The notes beneath the pieces were generated by a model that saw nothing but the letters and a program-made list of their open reading frames with translations, ran no database searches and was not told the DNA's origin. Below are positions 1 through 12,876 of a stretch of 64,000 nucleotides of DNA, piece after piece. A program made the position numbers and the translations under genes. The stretch's first letter is position 1; each line of letters opens with the position of its first letter. The stretch comes from Vanessa cardui (taxonomy: Eukaryota > Arthropoda > Insecta > Lepidoptera > Nymphalidae), in NCBI RefSeq assembly GCF_905220365.1, contig NC_061126.1, positions 4,898,001 through 4,962,000 of the forward strand. The letters run 5' to 3'.

Positions 1-212
1 ATTTCCGAAAAAATCTCATAAAGGCGGTCTTTCAATTTCCCCCCGTTTTCATTTCCTGCCCTCGCGATGTTTTTAAAGCGTCTCAGATTTATTCCTCTTT
101 AATCATGGATACAAACGTAATTTCAGTGAAGCACTGTTCTCTGAATTTTGTTCTCAGAAACACGAATATCACAAGAAATTAAAAATTAATGTAAATCTTC
201 ATTTTTAAAATT

Positions 213-381
213 ACATAGTATAAAACAAAGTCGCTTACCGTTGTCTATACTTATGTATGCTTAGATCTTTAAAATTACGCAACGGATTTTGATAAATAGT
301 GATTCGATAGGTCGGTTTTTGTATGTAATAAATGGATGGACAATTTTAGAAGTTTATTATGTGTCGTCGGGTCGCTAGTTT
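213..381 (-). repeat. Interspersed repeat, RTE-like 3' region (family A)
   Basis: ATAAAACAAAGTCGCTTACC, then AAAATTACGCAACGGATTTT and finally GGGTCGCTAG match, in reverse, the copy at 53935-54180. Confidence 0.55.
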
Positions 382-1414
382 TTTTTATAATTTATTATTT
401 TTTATAATACATTTTAAATTTTATAAAGAAATACCCTTAATACTTGAAATTAAAAATTTAAAAATGCATACAAAATAACTTATATTTTGTACATAGAGTA
501 CTTTTAGTGGTAAAATTGTTTAAAAGCTATTTCAAAACGGAATTGTAGTGCTTCCGTTTTCAAATTGTCTCTTGACTTCCGTTTAATGTGGTAACATTAT
601 TTTCCTACATACACTTCATGCATTCTCGTACATTTTCTAAAATGTAAAATAATAAAACAAAACCCATAATAGTAAAGTCGCTACTCTGCTTCGCTCGCTT
701 CGTCTTCATTGCTATTTATCAAAAAGAAAAAAAAAATTAAGGAACTTTGAAATTAATTATTTGATACATAAAATTTAGCGTTTATAAAAAAACTTAAACA
801 TTTAAAATATTTTCATTTCAAAACAACTATAATTTACAAGATTTTATTTGTTTATACTACATTTTTTGTGGCTAATGTAATATTATACTATTTCAAATGA
901 TGGCGTATAATTATTTCGGTCATTTTATTCGATAAATCATTTTTTAGCGCTTGCAATATTGTTTAACTGTAAGTTAATCTATAATCCAATATCTATTAGA
1001 AATTCGGGTTTACTTTCAGTTTTTTTTTTTATTTTATTTAATGCTCGTATTCTAGCCACTTAGCCGATGGTCATGTCGGCTCTTCATAACAACTTTTATA
1101 TAACAGTTAAAAATAATATAATATCACGATATAGTCCCATAAACATGCATAACATTCCTTTTAACTATACTAAAACCATGTTATAAAATATCTGATAAAT
1201 CTTTTTACTGATATAAAAGCAAATACGTATCATAATTAAATTATATTCAAATTTTAGCAGGCGCTATTGATTAAAACTTAATCATTTTAGAATATAAACG
1301 TTATTTATCCGTACAATAAAGTCATCGTTATAATAACATAAAGTTTAAAGAGGGTGACTTATCTCTCACAAAACGATTTATAATAACTAATGTATATGCA
1401 CGAAAATTGTTCTT

Positions 1415-1520
1415 TCAGTCTGAATGCTACTGTTTCACGGCTAAACCACTGAACGAAATAGATGAAGTTTGGTATGAAGCTTAAAATCCAAGGAAAGGGT
1501 TTCATTGTATGCCTAACAGC
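1415..1520 (+). repeat. RTE-like 3' fragment (family B)
   Basis: TTTCACGGCTAAACCACTGA, then GATGAAGTTTGGTATGAAGC; shared with 2983, 45712, 53185 and 62365. Confidence 0.45.
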
Positions 1521-1580
1521 TGATGACTACGCCTAACAGTGTGAAAACTAATATTACATAATGTGAAATTTAAACACAGA

Positions 1581-1718
1581 TAGAGTCAGTAGTTATACTG
1601 AGGTTCTTGCCGATTCTTCTCGGTGTAATCTACTTTCCGAACCGGTGGTAGCTTCACTTAATATAGTTGTTAAATGACAATTCAAAAGTGCTTGTAAAAA
1701 CCTACTTGAATAAAGAAG
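1581..1718 (+). repeat. CR1/Jockey-like LINE 3' UTR fragment
   Basis: It contains CTACTTTCCGAACCGGTGG, then GCTTCACTTAAT and CTACTTGAATAAAG, matching the 3' end of the LINE at 23.9 kb in the opposite orientation. It lacks the terminal repeat. Confidence 0.75.
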
Positions 1719-2982
1719 GATTTAATTAGACATACAGATTAATAAACTTTAATCATATTCTTTAAACAATAAAGTTGGTAATTAAAATTAACTTTAATAA
1801 AAAATGTCCTCTGCACTCCCATTATCACCCTCTTTAAATTTCAACTGAGATGTCAAGTGTGAATTTTAGCACTTACATTATATAAAAGTTAAAAGTAAAG
1901 TCATTAAATAAAAGCCCGTAAATGTCCATTGCACTTAAGTACCACTTCTTTTGAATCTCAACCTCCCTTCTTAAATGCGTGTTGGTGGATACAAATATTG
2001 CAGCATTTCAGCTGACACGGATTTTTTCTTAAAGATATTTCACTGCCAAGCTTTCACAACTCATTTTTATTACTTTAGTATTGGAAAAATGTATTTTTTT
2101 TTCTTTGTAAAATAACATTTCAACTAAGCATATATTGTAATAAAAAGTACCTACTCCTTATGTTTGTTTAGCGTATCTGTACTATATTATTGTTATTATG
2201 ACGTCCAATACACTAAAAGAGGTACTTAAATGACCTTGAAAATAAACATATCTAAATTTCCGATTATGAAGCTTAGACTTACTTTTAAATATGTGGTCGT
2301 ATTATGGAGTCCTCCCTGACTCTATGTCAGTCTGATAGAGCCATTTGGCGTTTGCTCACGATTACTTTCCTCACGAGTCAATGCGAGTGACCTGAATAAT
2401 TAATTACAGCACGTAATGTAACATAATATCAAACGTATTGCGTCTAAGGAAACTTACGTAAGAGGTTGAATTTTTGGCAATGTTTTAGGATTTCTTCATT
2501 CTATTGTTTGTCCAGTATTCAAATTTCGAACATGATCTTTATTGAAATTAAAAAAAAAAATGAATTCATGTTCTCAACATTTTCGTCCACTCTTATATCG
2601 TATTTATTTTATTCATAATACTGAAGCTCGTTGATAGCTACTAAACAAACGGTTGAGAAACAGAGCAGAAAAAGGTACTTAACTGTTTTGTCTTTGTCTA
2701 TTTATACAATAGATATGCTGTCACATAAATAATTCCCTTTTAACACACAATGATCAGCATTCGTATACTAAGATATTTCGTATTGAAAAAAAAATAGTGT
2801 CTCTTGACGCCCCACAGGAGTGATAACGTAAACTGATCTACATTGACCTGTTTAATAATGAAATTGAATTGTATTAATATTGAAATATTAACTTGAGAAA
2901 GCTCAAGTTATTACTTTAATTTTATGTATTTGAATATGATCTTTTATTGGCTATAAAATATATTATTATATACAAAACAATT
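1719..2982. other. No gene seen
   Basis: AT-rich unassigned sequence with frequent stops in all frames and no recognised repeat. The 382-1414 stretch to the left is the same. Confidence 0.6.
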
Positions 2983-3178
2983 CTGTAGTCGCCAGCGGCT
3001 TCGCTGGTGTTTTAGGGTGTTGATTGTCATTTGTTCACCAAAAAAGTAGCAGTAGTATGTCCTTTCTTGGAGTTTGCTTCATACCAAATTTTCATCAAAT
3101 TCGGTTCTGTAGTTTGTTCGTGAAATACCGATAGACAGACAGATAGAGTTACTTTCACATTTACAATATTAATATACC
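2983..3178 (-). repeat. RTE-like 3' fragment (family B)
   Basis: CGCCAGCGGCTTCGCTGGTG, CATACCAAATTTTCATCAAA and CCGATAGACAGACAGATAGA followed by TTTCACATTTACAATATTAA. Confidence 0.6.
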
Positions 3179-6058
3179 TTCTCATGTACATATTCAATAA
3201 TATGTAACTCAGTATGTATAAAAGAAAAGGACATATATGGAATACAGTTGGTGCCGTAACGCGTTACGTAACGAAGGGGTTTACCCTACCATAACAAGTT
3301 ATCGCTTTAATATGGTACCATAAAACAAATAATCTTATATTTCTGCCGTCAAATGTGAATTTATCAAAAATTGACTATTTAATCATCTATATATTTTATA
3401 TGTATAATGTACATTTACACATTTCCAATTATATAAGGAAGCTAAGCGATCAGTGTCTATTTTTCATTCCTTCAAACACTGTCTACTGAGTGAATACAAC
3501 ATAAACCAGGGAACACGTTCCTTGCTCTTATTACTCGTCACATTCCTTGCTTGTTTCTATGACAAAAAACTTCACTTTACTAAGGTTTTGTCCACTGGAG
3601 CTGAGCTAAGCGAGGCTACGAAAATGAAGTGATGATATATGTTTTTTTTCCTCGCGCTTCTTCTTCGTATATCTCTGGTGTCGCAGCCTAAATGTCGAAT
3701 AAGCTCACAATTACGTCACCCGTTAATGTTGTGGAATTAGTGACCACTTCATTGACATTATAAGTGGATTTGTCACCTCTTAGTATACTGCGTTTTTGGT
3801 CTAGTTACCAAGAGTACAGACTACGGTGCTGGGTTCACTGGGTTTAGTTATTTCGATTTCCTGTAGAAATTATTTTCTCAAATTTAACCCCGAATTAATT
3901 TGGGAAATTTGTCAATTTAAGAAGGAATTGCATTTTTATGATTCTTTAAGTAGTAAATGTCAAATTTTTGTCTTGAAGATGTAATTGATCTTTGTAGGTT
4001 GAGTTGCATTTAAATCATTTAGTTATATCAACGTCATCATCATATAGATTTTAGTGTAAGAAAAATAAAATTATTTATTTTCAAATTCTACTTAAACAAC
4101 CACTGTTGAATTTTGTCAAGAAAACCAATAGTCTCTGTTTAATTAAATTACATTAAAGTTTACTTAGTCATGGCAAGACAATTGAATTAAATACTTACCT
4201 ACATTATATATATTATTATATAATAGATTTACACACTTACCATACGTCATTTTTTTTAAATTAAAGGTAGGTAACTTAACACTTACAATCTAATTTTAAC
4301 CTTTTTTCGCACACTAAGGCATCTTGTTAATATAAGCGTCATTCACTTTAACGCACATTGATAATAATTTATTGTGCACGCCTTCGTGAATACCTAAGTA
4401 TATAAATAAAATAAAAATATAATCAAACTCTAATTTTGTTCAAAATTTTATAAAACGTATAAAAAAAGAACTCGTTTCTGCTAACGTTACTTACAAAGTT
4501 CAATTAGGCACGTCATACGCTAAAAACATTTAAAACAGATCAATCAATTTTAAATTGACTCAATTTGTAACTTTTATCAATTTTAAAATTAGAATATTGA
4601 ACTTATCTTTCATAATTGATATTTAATAAAGATAAATTTAAGGAAAACCTTTTTAATTAAGAAAACGCGAAAAATTAATTTAAAAAAAAAATCAGTTACA
4701 GCTATTTTAATTGACATTCTCAGAATATAAAAAATCTACAGCCGTACTTATAAATATTATTTTATATATGGTACGTGTTGTTTGCTGTTGAAAGTATGCA
4801 TAATTATTGCATATGTAATACAATGTATATTCTAAAATGTACGAGATATAGATTTAAAACTGTAAATACCTTGTTAGAAATTCAGATAATCAGTATTTTA
4901 CTTTTAAAACCAGTTTTATATATACAAATACTCAAATGATATTTTACTAAGTTACTACTTTTATTTTACGACCACAAAATATAAATACTGTAAAAGTTAT
5001 TATACTCTATTCCAATGAGAATAGGAAACAACCAAAACAAACCGTACTTTTCAGTATCACAAGTGTTTTGATGATAATTCCGCTTTATTTTCAAACAGTT
5101 TTTGATTAATATATTTTTCATTTGTAATACAACAATACACTTTAATTTTACTTCCAAAGTAGCGATAACTATAGCTATGACAGCATTCAAATCGCCATTT
5201 TTCAATGAATTAACAATTAAAATGGAGATTTTTAGTATTATTAGTTCATTGTAACCGACCGTTACACAAATGATAAAAAGCTCTAAGGTAATGGAACTTT
5301 TTTTTATGTATGTCACATTACTTTCATTAATTATTATTAGGTACTAAATCATCAAACCTCGTTCATCTAATTTTATAAATTCGTGATTATAATTACGTAG
5401 CCAGAAAAGAATAATAAATAGTGCATAATTATATTAAACGATCTGTTTTTATTTTCATTAAACAGGATCATTTTTTTACGTGATATATTTACTATAATAT
5501 GAGTAAAATATTAGAGATTAATTATTGATTTTATAATGTTTTAAATGTCATATATACATAGATATTTCTTTTTTATTATAATATGTATATATTAGAGGAT
5601 AATTAATATATTTTTTTAATTTGGATGACTAAAATTTCTAATTTCAAACTATTTAAATATCATAAATTCATTAATAAAAAAAAATCAACAAATAACAACA
5701 ACAATTCATCCGATACTGACTAGATAAAGAATTTTCCTGAAAAAACCTCGCCTTTCTTAATACCATGTTACACAGAACAAAGGCCCTCGCCATAAGGGTG
5801 TGTTCACAAAAAAACAAAAGATCCAAAGAAATAATACTTTATTCTTCTACATTACTTACAAGTCCCCCGTGTTCGAAGCGGAACTAAGGAACTTATGTAT
5901 TACACGTACCGAAAGGGGGTCAGTACGAAATTGTAGAAATGAAATTAGGAGTCTATTTCCTTTGTTTAACATAATTATTTTAATGTTCGTATCATCTGTA
6001 ATAGGTTTAATGTTAAATCAAATCTTCTATGCATATAATAAAATTTGAGTCTGTTTTT
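3179..6058. other. No gene seen
   Basis: Very AT-rich. A 116-codon minus-strand frame (5316-4966) and an 82-codon plus-strand frame (5800) have low-complexity I/L/N/K composition and no domain. A slightly GC-richer patch at 5740-5945 is unexplained. Confidence 0.5.
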
Positions 6059-6300
6059 AATGGTGGTAGCGCTTTGTGCAAGCCCGTCTGGTTAGGTACC
6101 ACCCGCTCATCAGTTATTCTACCGCCAAATAACAGTACTCATTATTGTTGTGTTCCGGTTTGAAGGGTGAGTGAGCCAGTGTAACTGCAGGCACAAGGGA
6201 CATAACATCTTAGTTCCCAAGGTTGGTGGCACATTGACGTTGTAAGGAATAGTTAATATTTATTAAAGCTTCATTGTCTATGGGTGATGGTGACCACTAA
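6059..6300 (+). repeat. TE2 interspersed element
   Basis: TE2 is an unclassified ~290-base dispersed element. It starts ACTTGGTGGTAGGGCTTTGT and ends near GCTCGTCCGCCAACCT plus an A-rich tail, with no tRNA promoter boxes. This copy runs from TGGTGGTAGCGCTTTGTGC to GTGATGGTGACCACT and lacks the tail. Confidence 0.8.
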
Positions 6301-6495
6301 AATAGCTCTTTTTTACTCATTGCATATGTATGGTATACATGAATCATATACCAAAATATTTTCTTTTACAATATTTGTCTGTCTGTCTAATCTCTGGAAC
6401 GGCTGGACCGATTTTGAAAGGACTTTCACTGGCATAAAACTGATTAAATTTTTTTTGTTAAATTCGTACGCGTATATACAGGTAGTAATAAATAA
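6290..6495 (+). repeat. Interspersed repeat family C
   Basis: TTTTTTACTCATTGCATATG, ATACCAAAATATTTTCTTTT and ATCTCTGGAACGGCTGGACC are shared in order with 13852-14106. It abuts a TE2 copy. A 74-codon frame here is repeat-derived. Confidence 0.55.
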
Positions 6496-6559
6496 AAGAA
6501 AAAGTTAAGTGAGTAAAAATAACATTCCATAAAGTTTAACTGTTAAGCTATGGCATCGT

Positions 6560-6665
6560 CTTCTTTTGAGGTCCAGGTTTCCTCAGAATGTTTACCTTCA
6601 CTGTACAGGAAATTAAATACATGAATAGGGTGTGAACCCGCAATCTCATACAAGCTGTCTAAAGA
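6560..6665 (-). repeat. Possible degenerate SINE fragment
   Basis: GGTTTCCTCAGAATGTTTAC, CTTCACTG, AATTAAATACATGAAT and GAACCCGCAATC keep the minus-strand Metulj order with many changes. Confidence 0.4.
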
Positions 6666-7274
6666 ATTGGTATTGGTTTCCTTTCACTTTTAGATGGTTT
6701 TTAGAGATTCACCACTCAGATCCAGTGCCGATGTCGCTTATCACTTGTTGACATTTCACGAACACGTTCTGTGCTAGCAAGTTTGTTCTTATGAATATAT
6801 CTTAAGTGTACATAGTAATAACATGTTAATAAGAAAAGAAAAATAATATTACCAAACATGTAATATTTAAAGAGCTGATCAAATATACGGTTTTACATAA
6901 AAGACAATTTGTTAAAGACAAAGAAAAGTACGTATAATACCACTTTAATCGAAACTCGAAGCTTAAAAATCTATAGGATAGAGATGATTACTGTATTTTT
7001 TACGCATATTCATTTCCCTTTAATACCTACTCCTTTATTTTTTTTTAAATACCGGTATTAGTTATTTCATACCTGGTGCAATAAATTATTATAATATGTA
7101 ATAATAACGTCTAAAAATAACAAAGGCATGTCTATTCCAACCACAAGAACACAAAAGCCAAATAAACAACATATGACAGCGAATTGAAGCGATATCAAGC
7201 GAGAGCTTGAATAATCTATGATACATATCTAGTGATGCACAATATGGCTATTAGAATTTTGATTGTTACATTCT

Positions 7275-9200
7275 TACACTAGCTATACCCGCCCGCTTTG
7301 CTGGGCAGTAGTCGCAAAAATTTTTTTATTTTCATTTTTCATTTTGTAATTAATTACTGATCATCAACAATCTATAGTACATATAATAATGCGTGCATAT
7401 GTCTTGAAGTTTCATTCTCGACCATAGCGTACATGTCATCAATGAATTGTTAAAACAGTTGACGACACTTCAGAATATGATTAGATTGATTATTATCTCT
7501 ACTATACGATATGCAAAAAAATCCATACATAGTTGAATGAATTTTTTTGCATTCTCTTCGATGTCACAGAGCCTGTCGTGAGAATATTTTGATACAGTCC
7601 GAGATGATATCCATCTTCTGCTCGCATAAACATAATTCGATAATCGTAATAATTGTCATACGATTGATGTGTTTCAGCGACACCTTGATTGTTCTTGTGT
7701 CGCTTAGTGATAACAATACCTCGTTTTGTAATTTCTGTACCGACAATTACAGCTGTGACTTCAGGAGCTATGGCAGCATTAAAATGCCTTTCATGCTTTG
7801 CATTCAATGGCGTTCTATCTGCATTGATAATGACTTTGAATCATTTGTTGTCTCACCTTCTAGAGCAGTTTTAAAATCTTTAACTGAACATTTATTTTCA
7901 TAAAACATAATCCTGTTGAGGTTTTCTTGATTCGTTGTAATGCTAAACATGCATCGAAGATCAATCTTTTTCTACGTTGTCCATTAAATAAATGTGCAGA
8001 AACTGGGGATTTTATTTAGATACTGGAAGAAGTGAACGAGTCATATGATACACTTTAAACGTAGACGCGAAATTATTGTATTGTACAATATTTGTTGCTC
8101 CAAATGATGTCATTTCAAAGTAAGAATTGTAATTTCTAATACGATTAAAGAAAAATTCAGACTCCACAGTAGTTCCCGTAACGTAGATAAGAAGAGGTTC
8201 TAGTAGTTCAACCAGTAGTGGAAAATACATTTTACCAGTGGAGTAGCACTATACCAGCAGTTTATTTTAAACATCATAGCGTGAGCGTGGGCATACTATA
8301 TTCATTGAACCAATGATCACATCGGGATTTATTGAGATTGGTTCTAGTTCTTGACTTAGTCTATTTTAATCGTTGATCATCCAGTCGTTGGGCTCGCTCA
8401 TCAGGTTTTTCAGTATCTCTTGATGAAGATGCTTGTTCGAAGATCTGGAACTTGATCATTACGTTGACTAACTGTTTTGGCAACTCTCAAAGTAGAAATT
8501 CGGATTCTAATTGTTTCTAAACGTATTTCTTGTTGGTGTGTTGTTTCCGTAGCTCTTTTGGATGACGCTACGCATATATTGTTGATGTTCGGATCTTTTA
8601 TTTCTTCAATGGCATGGTGGTTTCTATTTATATAAATTATTTGATTCAATGATGATCAATGATTTTCATATTTATACTTATCGGTTGATCGGCATAGAAA
8701 TGCATCGTGATACTCGTCAGGGCCGTATCTATCTGTTGGTTATTTTTAATGATACGGATGAAATAATCACTTTATCCGCGAAAAAATACTTATACGTACT
8801 AATTTTCATAACAATCGGTTGAACGGTGTAGATATATTTATATCGCAGCGCTACCTGGTGGCGAGTTACATCAATGGGGATAGCATAATCTCTTTATTCA
8901 TTTAATCTTAATGATCGATCAAATAGTTTCTGAGTTTATCGATGACACACATACAAACACATCCACTTTTGTATATAGCTAGCCTATCATTTGCGCAAGC
9001 TCATGTTTTTCCTGTATACCAATTTTTATAAAGTGGCACGGTGCATCTGTTCTCGAGTTATAGCAAAACATACAGACAGACAAAAATGTCAAAAATGGTA
9101 AGAATGATGTAAGTCAATCATAAAAAGAATACTTATGACGAATTATGACAAAAATAAGTGTACAGACAGACTCTAGAGATTTATATAATAGTATAGATTT
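7275..9200 (-). mobile_element. Decayed Helitron fragment
   Basis: The minus strand holds dispersed pieces of a Helitron polyprotein N-terminal region (see the pseudogene entry). The surrounding noncoding parts (e.g. the GTGCATCTGTTCTCGAG stretch and ACAGACAGACAAA) look like its upstream region. The Rep and helicase domains are not present. Outer limits are approximate because no clean 5'-TC or CTRR-3' end could be fixed. Confidence 0.55.
7502..8649 (-). pseudogene. Helitron N-terminal (helitron-like N) polyprotein remnant
   Basis: Three separate frames keep recognisable stretches in the right order on the minus strand. At 8649-8410 a repeated Arg/Glu-rich segment (THQQEIRLETIRIRISTLR) resembles the start of insect Helitron proteins. 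At 8230-8012 is SYFEMTSFGATNIVQ. At 7807-7502 are NAKHERHFNAAIAPEV, TAVIVGTEITKRGIVI and MRAEDGYHLGLYQ, characteristic of the helitron-like N domain. Stops and shifts separate them. The downstream Rep HUH motif and helicase are absent, so the copy is truncated as well as broken. Confidence 0.65.
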
Positions 9201-9519
9201 AGTATTCACGTGCGATAGCTTTATTGTTAGCGTATTTCATGTATAACTTTGGTGTTTCTATACCGATTTCTATGCTTCTTTTTTATGGAACTATTCCATA
9301 TTAATACTGTTAACTTTTTTATTTTGGGATGATTGAGAGTGTTATAAACGCAGGAATAGACAAATATTATCAGAAAGCTTCGAACTACTAAGCTATTGGG
9401 AGTGACACGTGTTATTGTGAGTCAACCATAAAAGATAGACAAAGGCTGTCACGGGATATTTTTTATATAATTTTAAGGAGAACATTTCCGTAATATACAA
9501 TTTCTATGTAGCTTTAACC

Positions 9520-9860
9520 ATTAAGGTTATACACGCGACGGAAGCTTAAAATATGGAGGAACTTCTCCCGTTTTCCCGACATTTCCCTTCACTGCTCTGC
9601 TCTTATTGACTGTAGCGTGATGAAAAGTATACTATAACCAGTGCAGGAGTATGAAAAATAATTGTACCAAGTTTCGTTAAAATCCGTCGAGTAGTTTTTG
9701 TCTTTATAATGGTTATACGGACAGACAGACAAAAAATTTACTGATTGCATTTTTGCCATCAGTATCGACCCCCTTTCAACCTCTGATAGTTATTTTGAAA
9801 AAATATTTCATGTACAGAATTGACCTCCCTACAGATTTATTAAAAGTATAGATTATATTA
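9520..9860. repeat. Probable transposon-derived repeat, class unclear
   Basis: ACACGCGACGGAAGCTTAAA, CAAGTTTCGTTAAAATCCGT and ACGGACAGACAGACAAAAAA are hallmarks of insect RTE/Helitron-associated noncoding repeats. No frame survives. Confidence 0.4.
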
Positions 9861-10133
9861 AAATATGTAGGGGTTGTTTATCTCCATTCCTTCTTCGATT
9901 GGAATAGATTAATAGATCAAAGTCATCAAATATTCAGAGACTTGTTGTCCTTTGGGGTATCTGTTCTATTGTTTTCATTTACAATATTTTTAATGAACCA
10001 GACTTTTTTATTTCTTAGCAGCGTTATGCATGTTCATATCCATTACAGAATCATTAATAATATAAATTATCTATTTAATGGCCATGTTGTTAAGCTTCAT
10101 GGTATTATTTATTATTTAAGCTTTTTTATACTA

Positions 10134-10434
10134 TAGGTTGGCGGACAAGCATATGGGCCACCTGATGGTAAGTGGTCACCCATAGACAATGACGCTGTAA
10201 GAAATATTAACTATTCCTTACATCGTCAATGTGCCACCAACCTTGGGAACTAAGATATTATGTGTCTTCGTATGTATGTCGTATCCTTTGTTTCTTACAC
10301 TTTTACGTTACACTGACTCACTCACCCTTCAAACACAACACAACAATACTGAGTACTGTTATTTGGCGGTAGAATAACTGGTGAATGGGTGGTACCTACC
10401 CAGACGGGCTTGCACAAAACCCTACCACCAAGTA
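10134..10434 (-). repeat. TE2 interspersed element, full length
   Basis: Runs on the minus strand from TAGGTTGGCGGACAAGC to CCCTACCACCAAGTA. A T-rich stretch at the left corresponds to the A-rich 3' tail of the family. Confidence 0.85.
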
Positions 10435-12522
10435 AACTCAGTAAATCGTCCCTTACTATTATTAAATAACCTATACATAAAACTAAATATAAAAGAGGTT
10501 GACGTATTTTACTGAGGTCGATTGGCCGTTTGTAAAGCGAGTAGCCCCATACAGCCTTTGCAATTTAATTGTGTAGAAAAAGGATACACATTCATCAATT
10601 CAGTCGGTAAGGATGATATTTTTATGTTAGATATTTATGATATGATAATATTAATAAATCATCATTGTTGATAAACCAACACAATGATTGTCCGATAATA
10701 GAGCTGCAGTTTACCGTCGGTTAAAGTGATTAGGCCGTTATAACTGATTTGACCTTCATAGCTCGTCGAATCAAACGTCAATTGGTAAATAAATTAGTAA
10801 CCTGTAGCGTTAATTTTTTGTATCTTTGATAATATTGACTCATACAATAATAAGTCAGGATAAAAATAGAACAGTGCAAGATTTTAATACATATAAAGGA
10901 GACAAGGACTTTTGGGCCCAAAAGTTATCAAAATGAAAAGCATCGTAAAAAGTGGGTTATATCTTTGTAAAGAAACTTAGAACGTATTACTTTACTGTTT
11001 TACAATTCAGAAACCAAGAAAACTGAAAAATATCGTATAGATCATAATTATCGATTTAAAGTGAGTTCGATATTAACAAAAAATCGTTAAAATATATAAA
11101 AATCAAAAAACATATTAGAAAATCGATTAGTGTGTATATCGACTTAATTTTCCCTTTTTTTTGTGGAGAATTGTTATTATGAGTCCTTCGAAATAAGACC
11201 ACTTTATAAAACGGTTGCATTCTCCTTTAAAATGAAAATTTCGGATAAAATCCGTCAAACAGCACTGAATTTCAATGTGCTTATCAATCATATCGTAGTC
11301 ATCAATAAATGCAACTTGCATGGGTTTGATGATAATCTGCCACACGTGTATCAACACCTCTGTATAATAACATCTAAGTGGTATGAGCTATAAATCGTTT
11401 TCAATATGAGGCCTTAGATAATGTAGTAACAACAAACTATAACATTACCTAATCAAAGAGTTGGGTTGTGATTAAAATAAATTGATTGATTTATAGAATA
11501 GAACTTGAAATATAATTCGACCTTTCCAAAAATGTCCGTATTCCTTATATACGGGATTGCGTTAGTTTATACCAACATAACGTCCCAATTCCTGAAAAGT
11601 AGCTATAAAAGTAATTGGACTAGAATTCGCAATTAGGTTTCTTCATCAGAGCAAGCCTGATTACTTTAGACATTTCGGAGTGAACTTGAATTAAGCCACT
11701 TATCTTATTTACAAGGACCTTATTAACTTAGATACGATTCTTTTTAATTTAATGGGATCAAATTAAAATAAAATATTTTTTACCAAAAGAATAAAAAGGA
11801 TGGTATAGAAATAGGATAAATTTGTATATAACATTATATAAGAATATTTCATTGAATGCTTTTACTTTCTATTTCTACATATTTGAAATGGACCTTCAAA
11901 CTGCGAGCTTCAACTAAGAATTTTTCGATGGAGGCTTCTTATCGTCCCGGTATGTAAGTCCAGAACAACGACATATGTATGTAGACTAACAGGTCAGCCA
12001 GCGCAACACGATAATTTGTTGATAATGAATGTATTAACTTTAGTTCGATTATATAAACATATATTAATTAATAAAAGAAATTAGAATTTTAGATAGTCAT
12101 AGATAAAATGCTAATGTTAAGAAACCTGTTGTTTCTTGTTTCGTATATTCATCAACACATGTACGAACTTCCGCAGTAATCCAGTTTACTTGATTTCTAT
12201 GTTTAAGGATATCCGATAGTCATAATAAAAGATATATTTATAATTTTGGTTCGTGTGAACCATTTTATATTGAGAAAATTGTTTAATAATATATGTATTG
12301 TTTTAGTTTTGTTACAATAAATTCATCATAACAGCTCTTAAAGCCTGTAAACTTATTTTATTGCTAATCTAGTAATGGTATGTGATTAGTATATTATTCC
12401 GGAGAACAAGGAAAATACGCGAGTATAATGCGACAAATATAATATACACAATAGAATATAATACATAAGAAATATCAATTATTATATATAATTAATTCGC
12501 AATGAAAAACTATGTTTATGTT
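10435..12522. other. No gene seen
   Basis: Unassigned AT-rich DNA. At 11127-11393 both strands carry overlapping 76-codon frames; neither has start context, homology or splice sites that I can support. Confidence 0.5.
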
Positions 12523-12577
12523 AAACATTCTTGCCTCAATGTAAAATCATTCGTTTTATATTGGGGCAAGAATGTTT
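12523..12577. repeat. 24-bp inverted repeat (hairpin)
   Basis: Arms 12523-12546 and 12554-12577 are complementary at 22 of 24 bases with a 7-base loop. As RNA the two differences are G-U pairs, so the stem is continuous. It lies immediately before a SINE. Confidence 0.8.
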
Positions 12578-12580
12578 TAC

Positions 12581-12876
12581 AGATGGCACAGCGGGTGCAT
12601 CGCGTACATCTTAACCAATGATTGCCGGTTCAAACCCAGGCAAGCACCACTATATTTTAATGAGTATGACTAAAAATGCTTAATTTGTGTTTATAATTCA
12701 TCTCATGCTCTGCGGTGAAGGAAAACATCGTGAGGAAACCTGCATGTGTCTAATTTCACAGAAATTCTGCCACATGTGTATTCCACCAAGCAGTATTGGA
12801 ACAGCGTGCAAATGTTCCAAAACCTTCTCCTCAAAGGGAGAGGAGGCCTCAAAGAGAGAGTGGGAAATTAACAGGT
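12581..12876 (+). repeat. Metulj-like tRNA-derived SINE
   Basis: A tRNA-like head (GATGGCACAGCGGG, B-box GGTTCAAACCC) is followed by the conserved body: GCTTAATTTGTGTTTATAAT, GGAAAACATCGTGAGGAAAC, ATTCTGCCACATGTGTATTC and the CTTCTCCTCAAAGGGAGAGG palindrome. Short frames on both strands inside it are SINE sequence, not genes. A long hairpin lies directly before it. Confidence 0.85.

Noticed and set aside
4966..5316. 116-codon minus-strand frame
   Set aside because: Low-complexity Ile/Asn/Lys/Tyr composition expected from AT-rich DNA; no start context or recognised domain.
11127..11393. Overlapping 76-codon frames on opposite strands
   Set aside because: Neither has homology I recognise, and mutual overlap indicates chance absence of stops.
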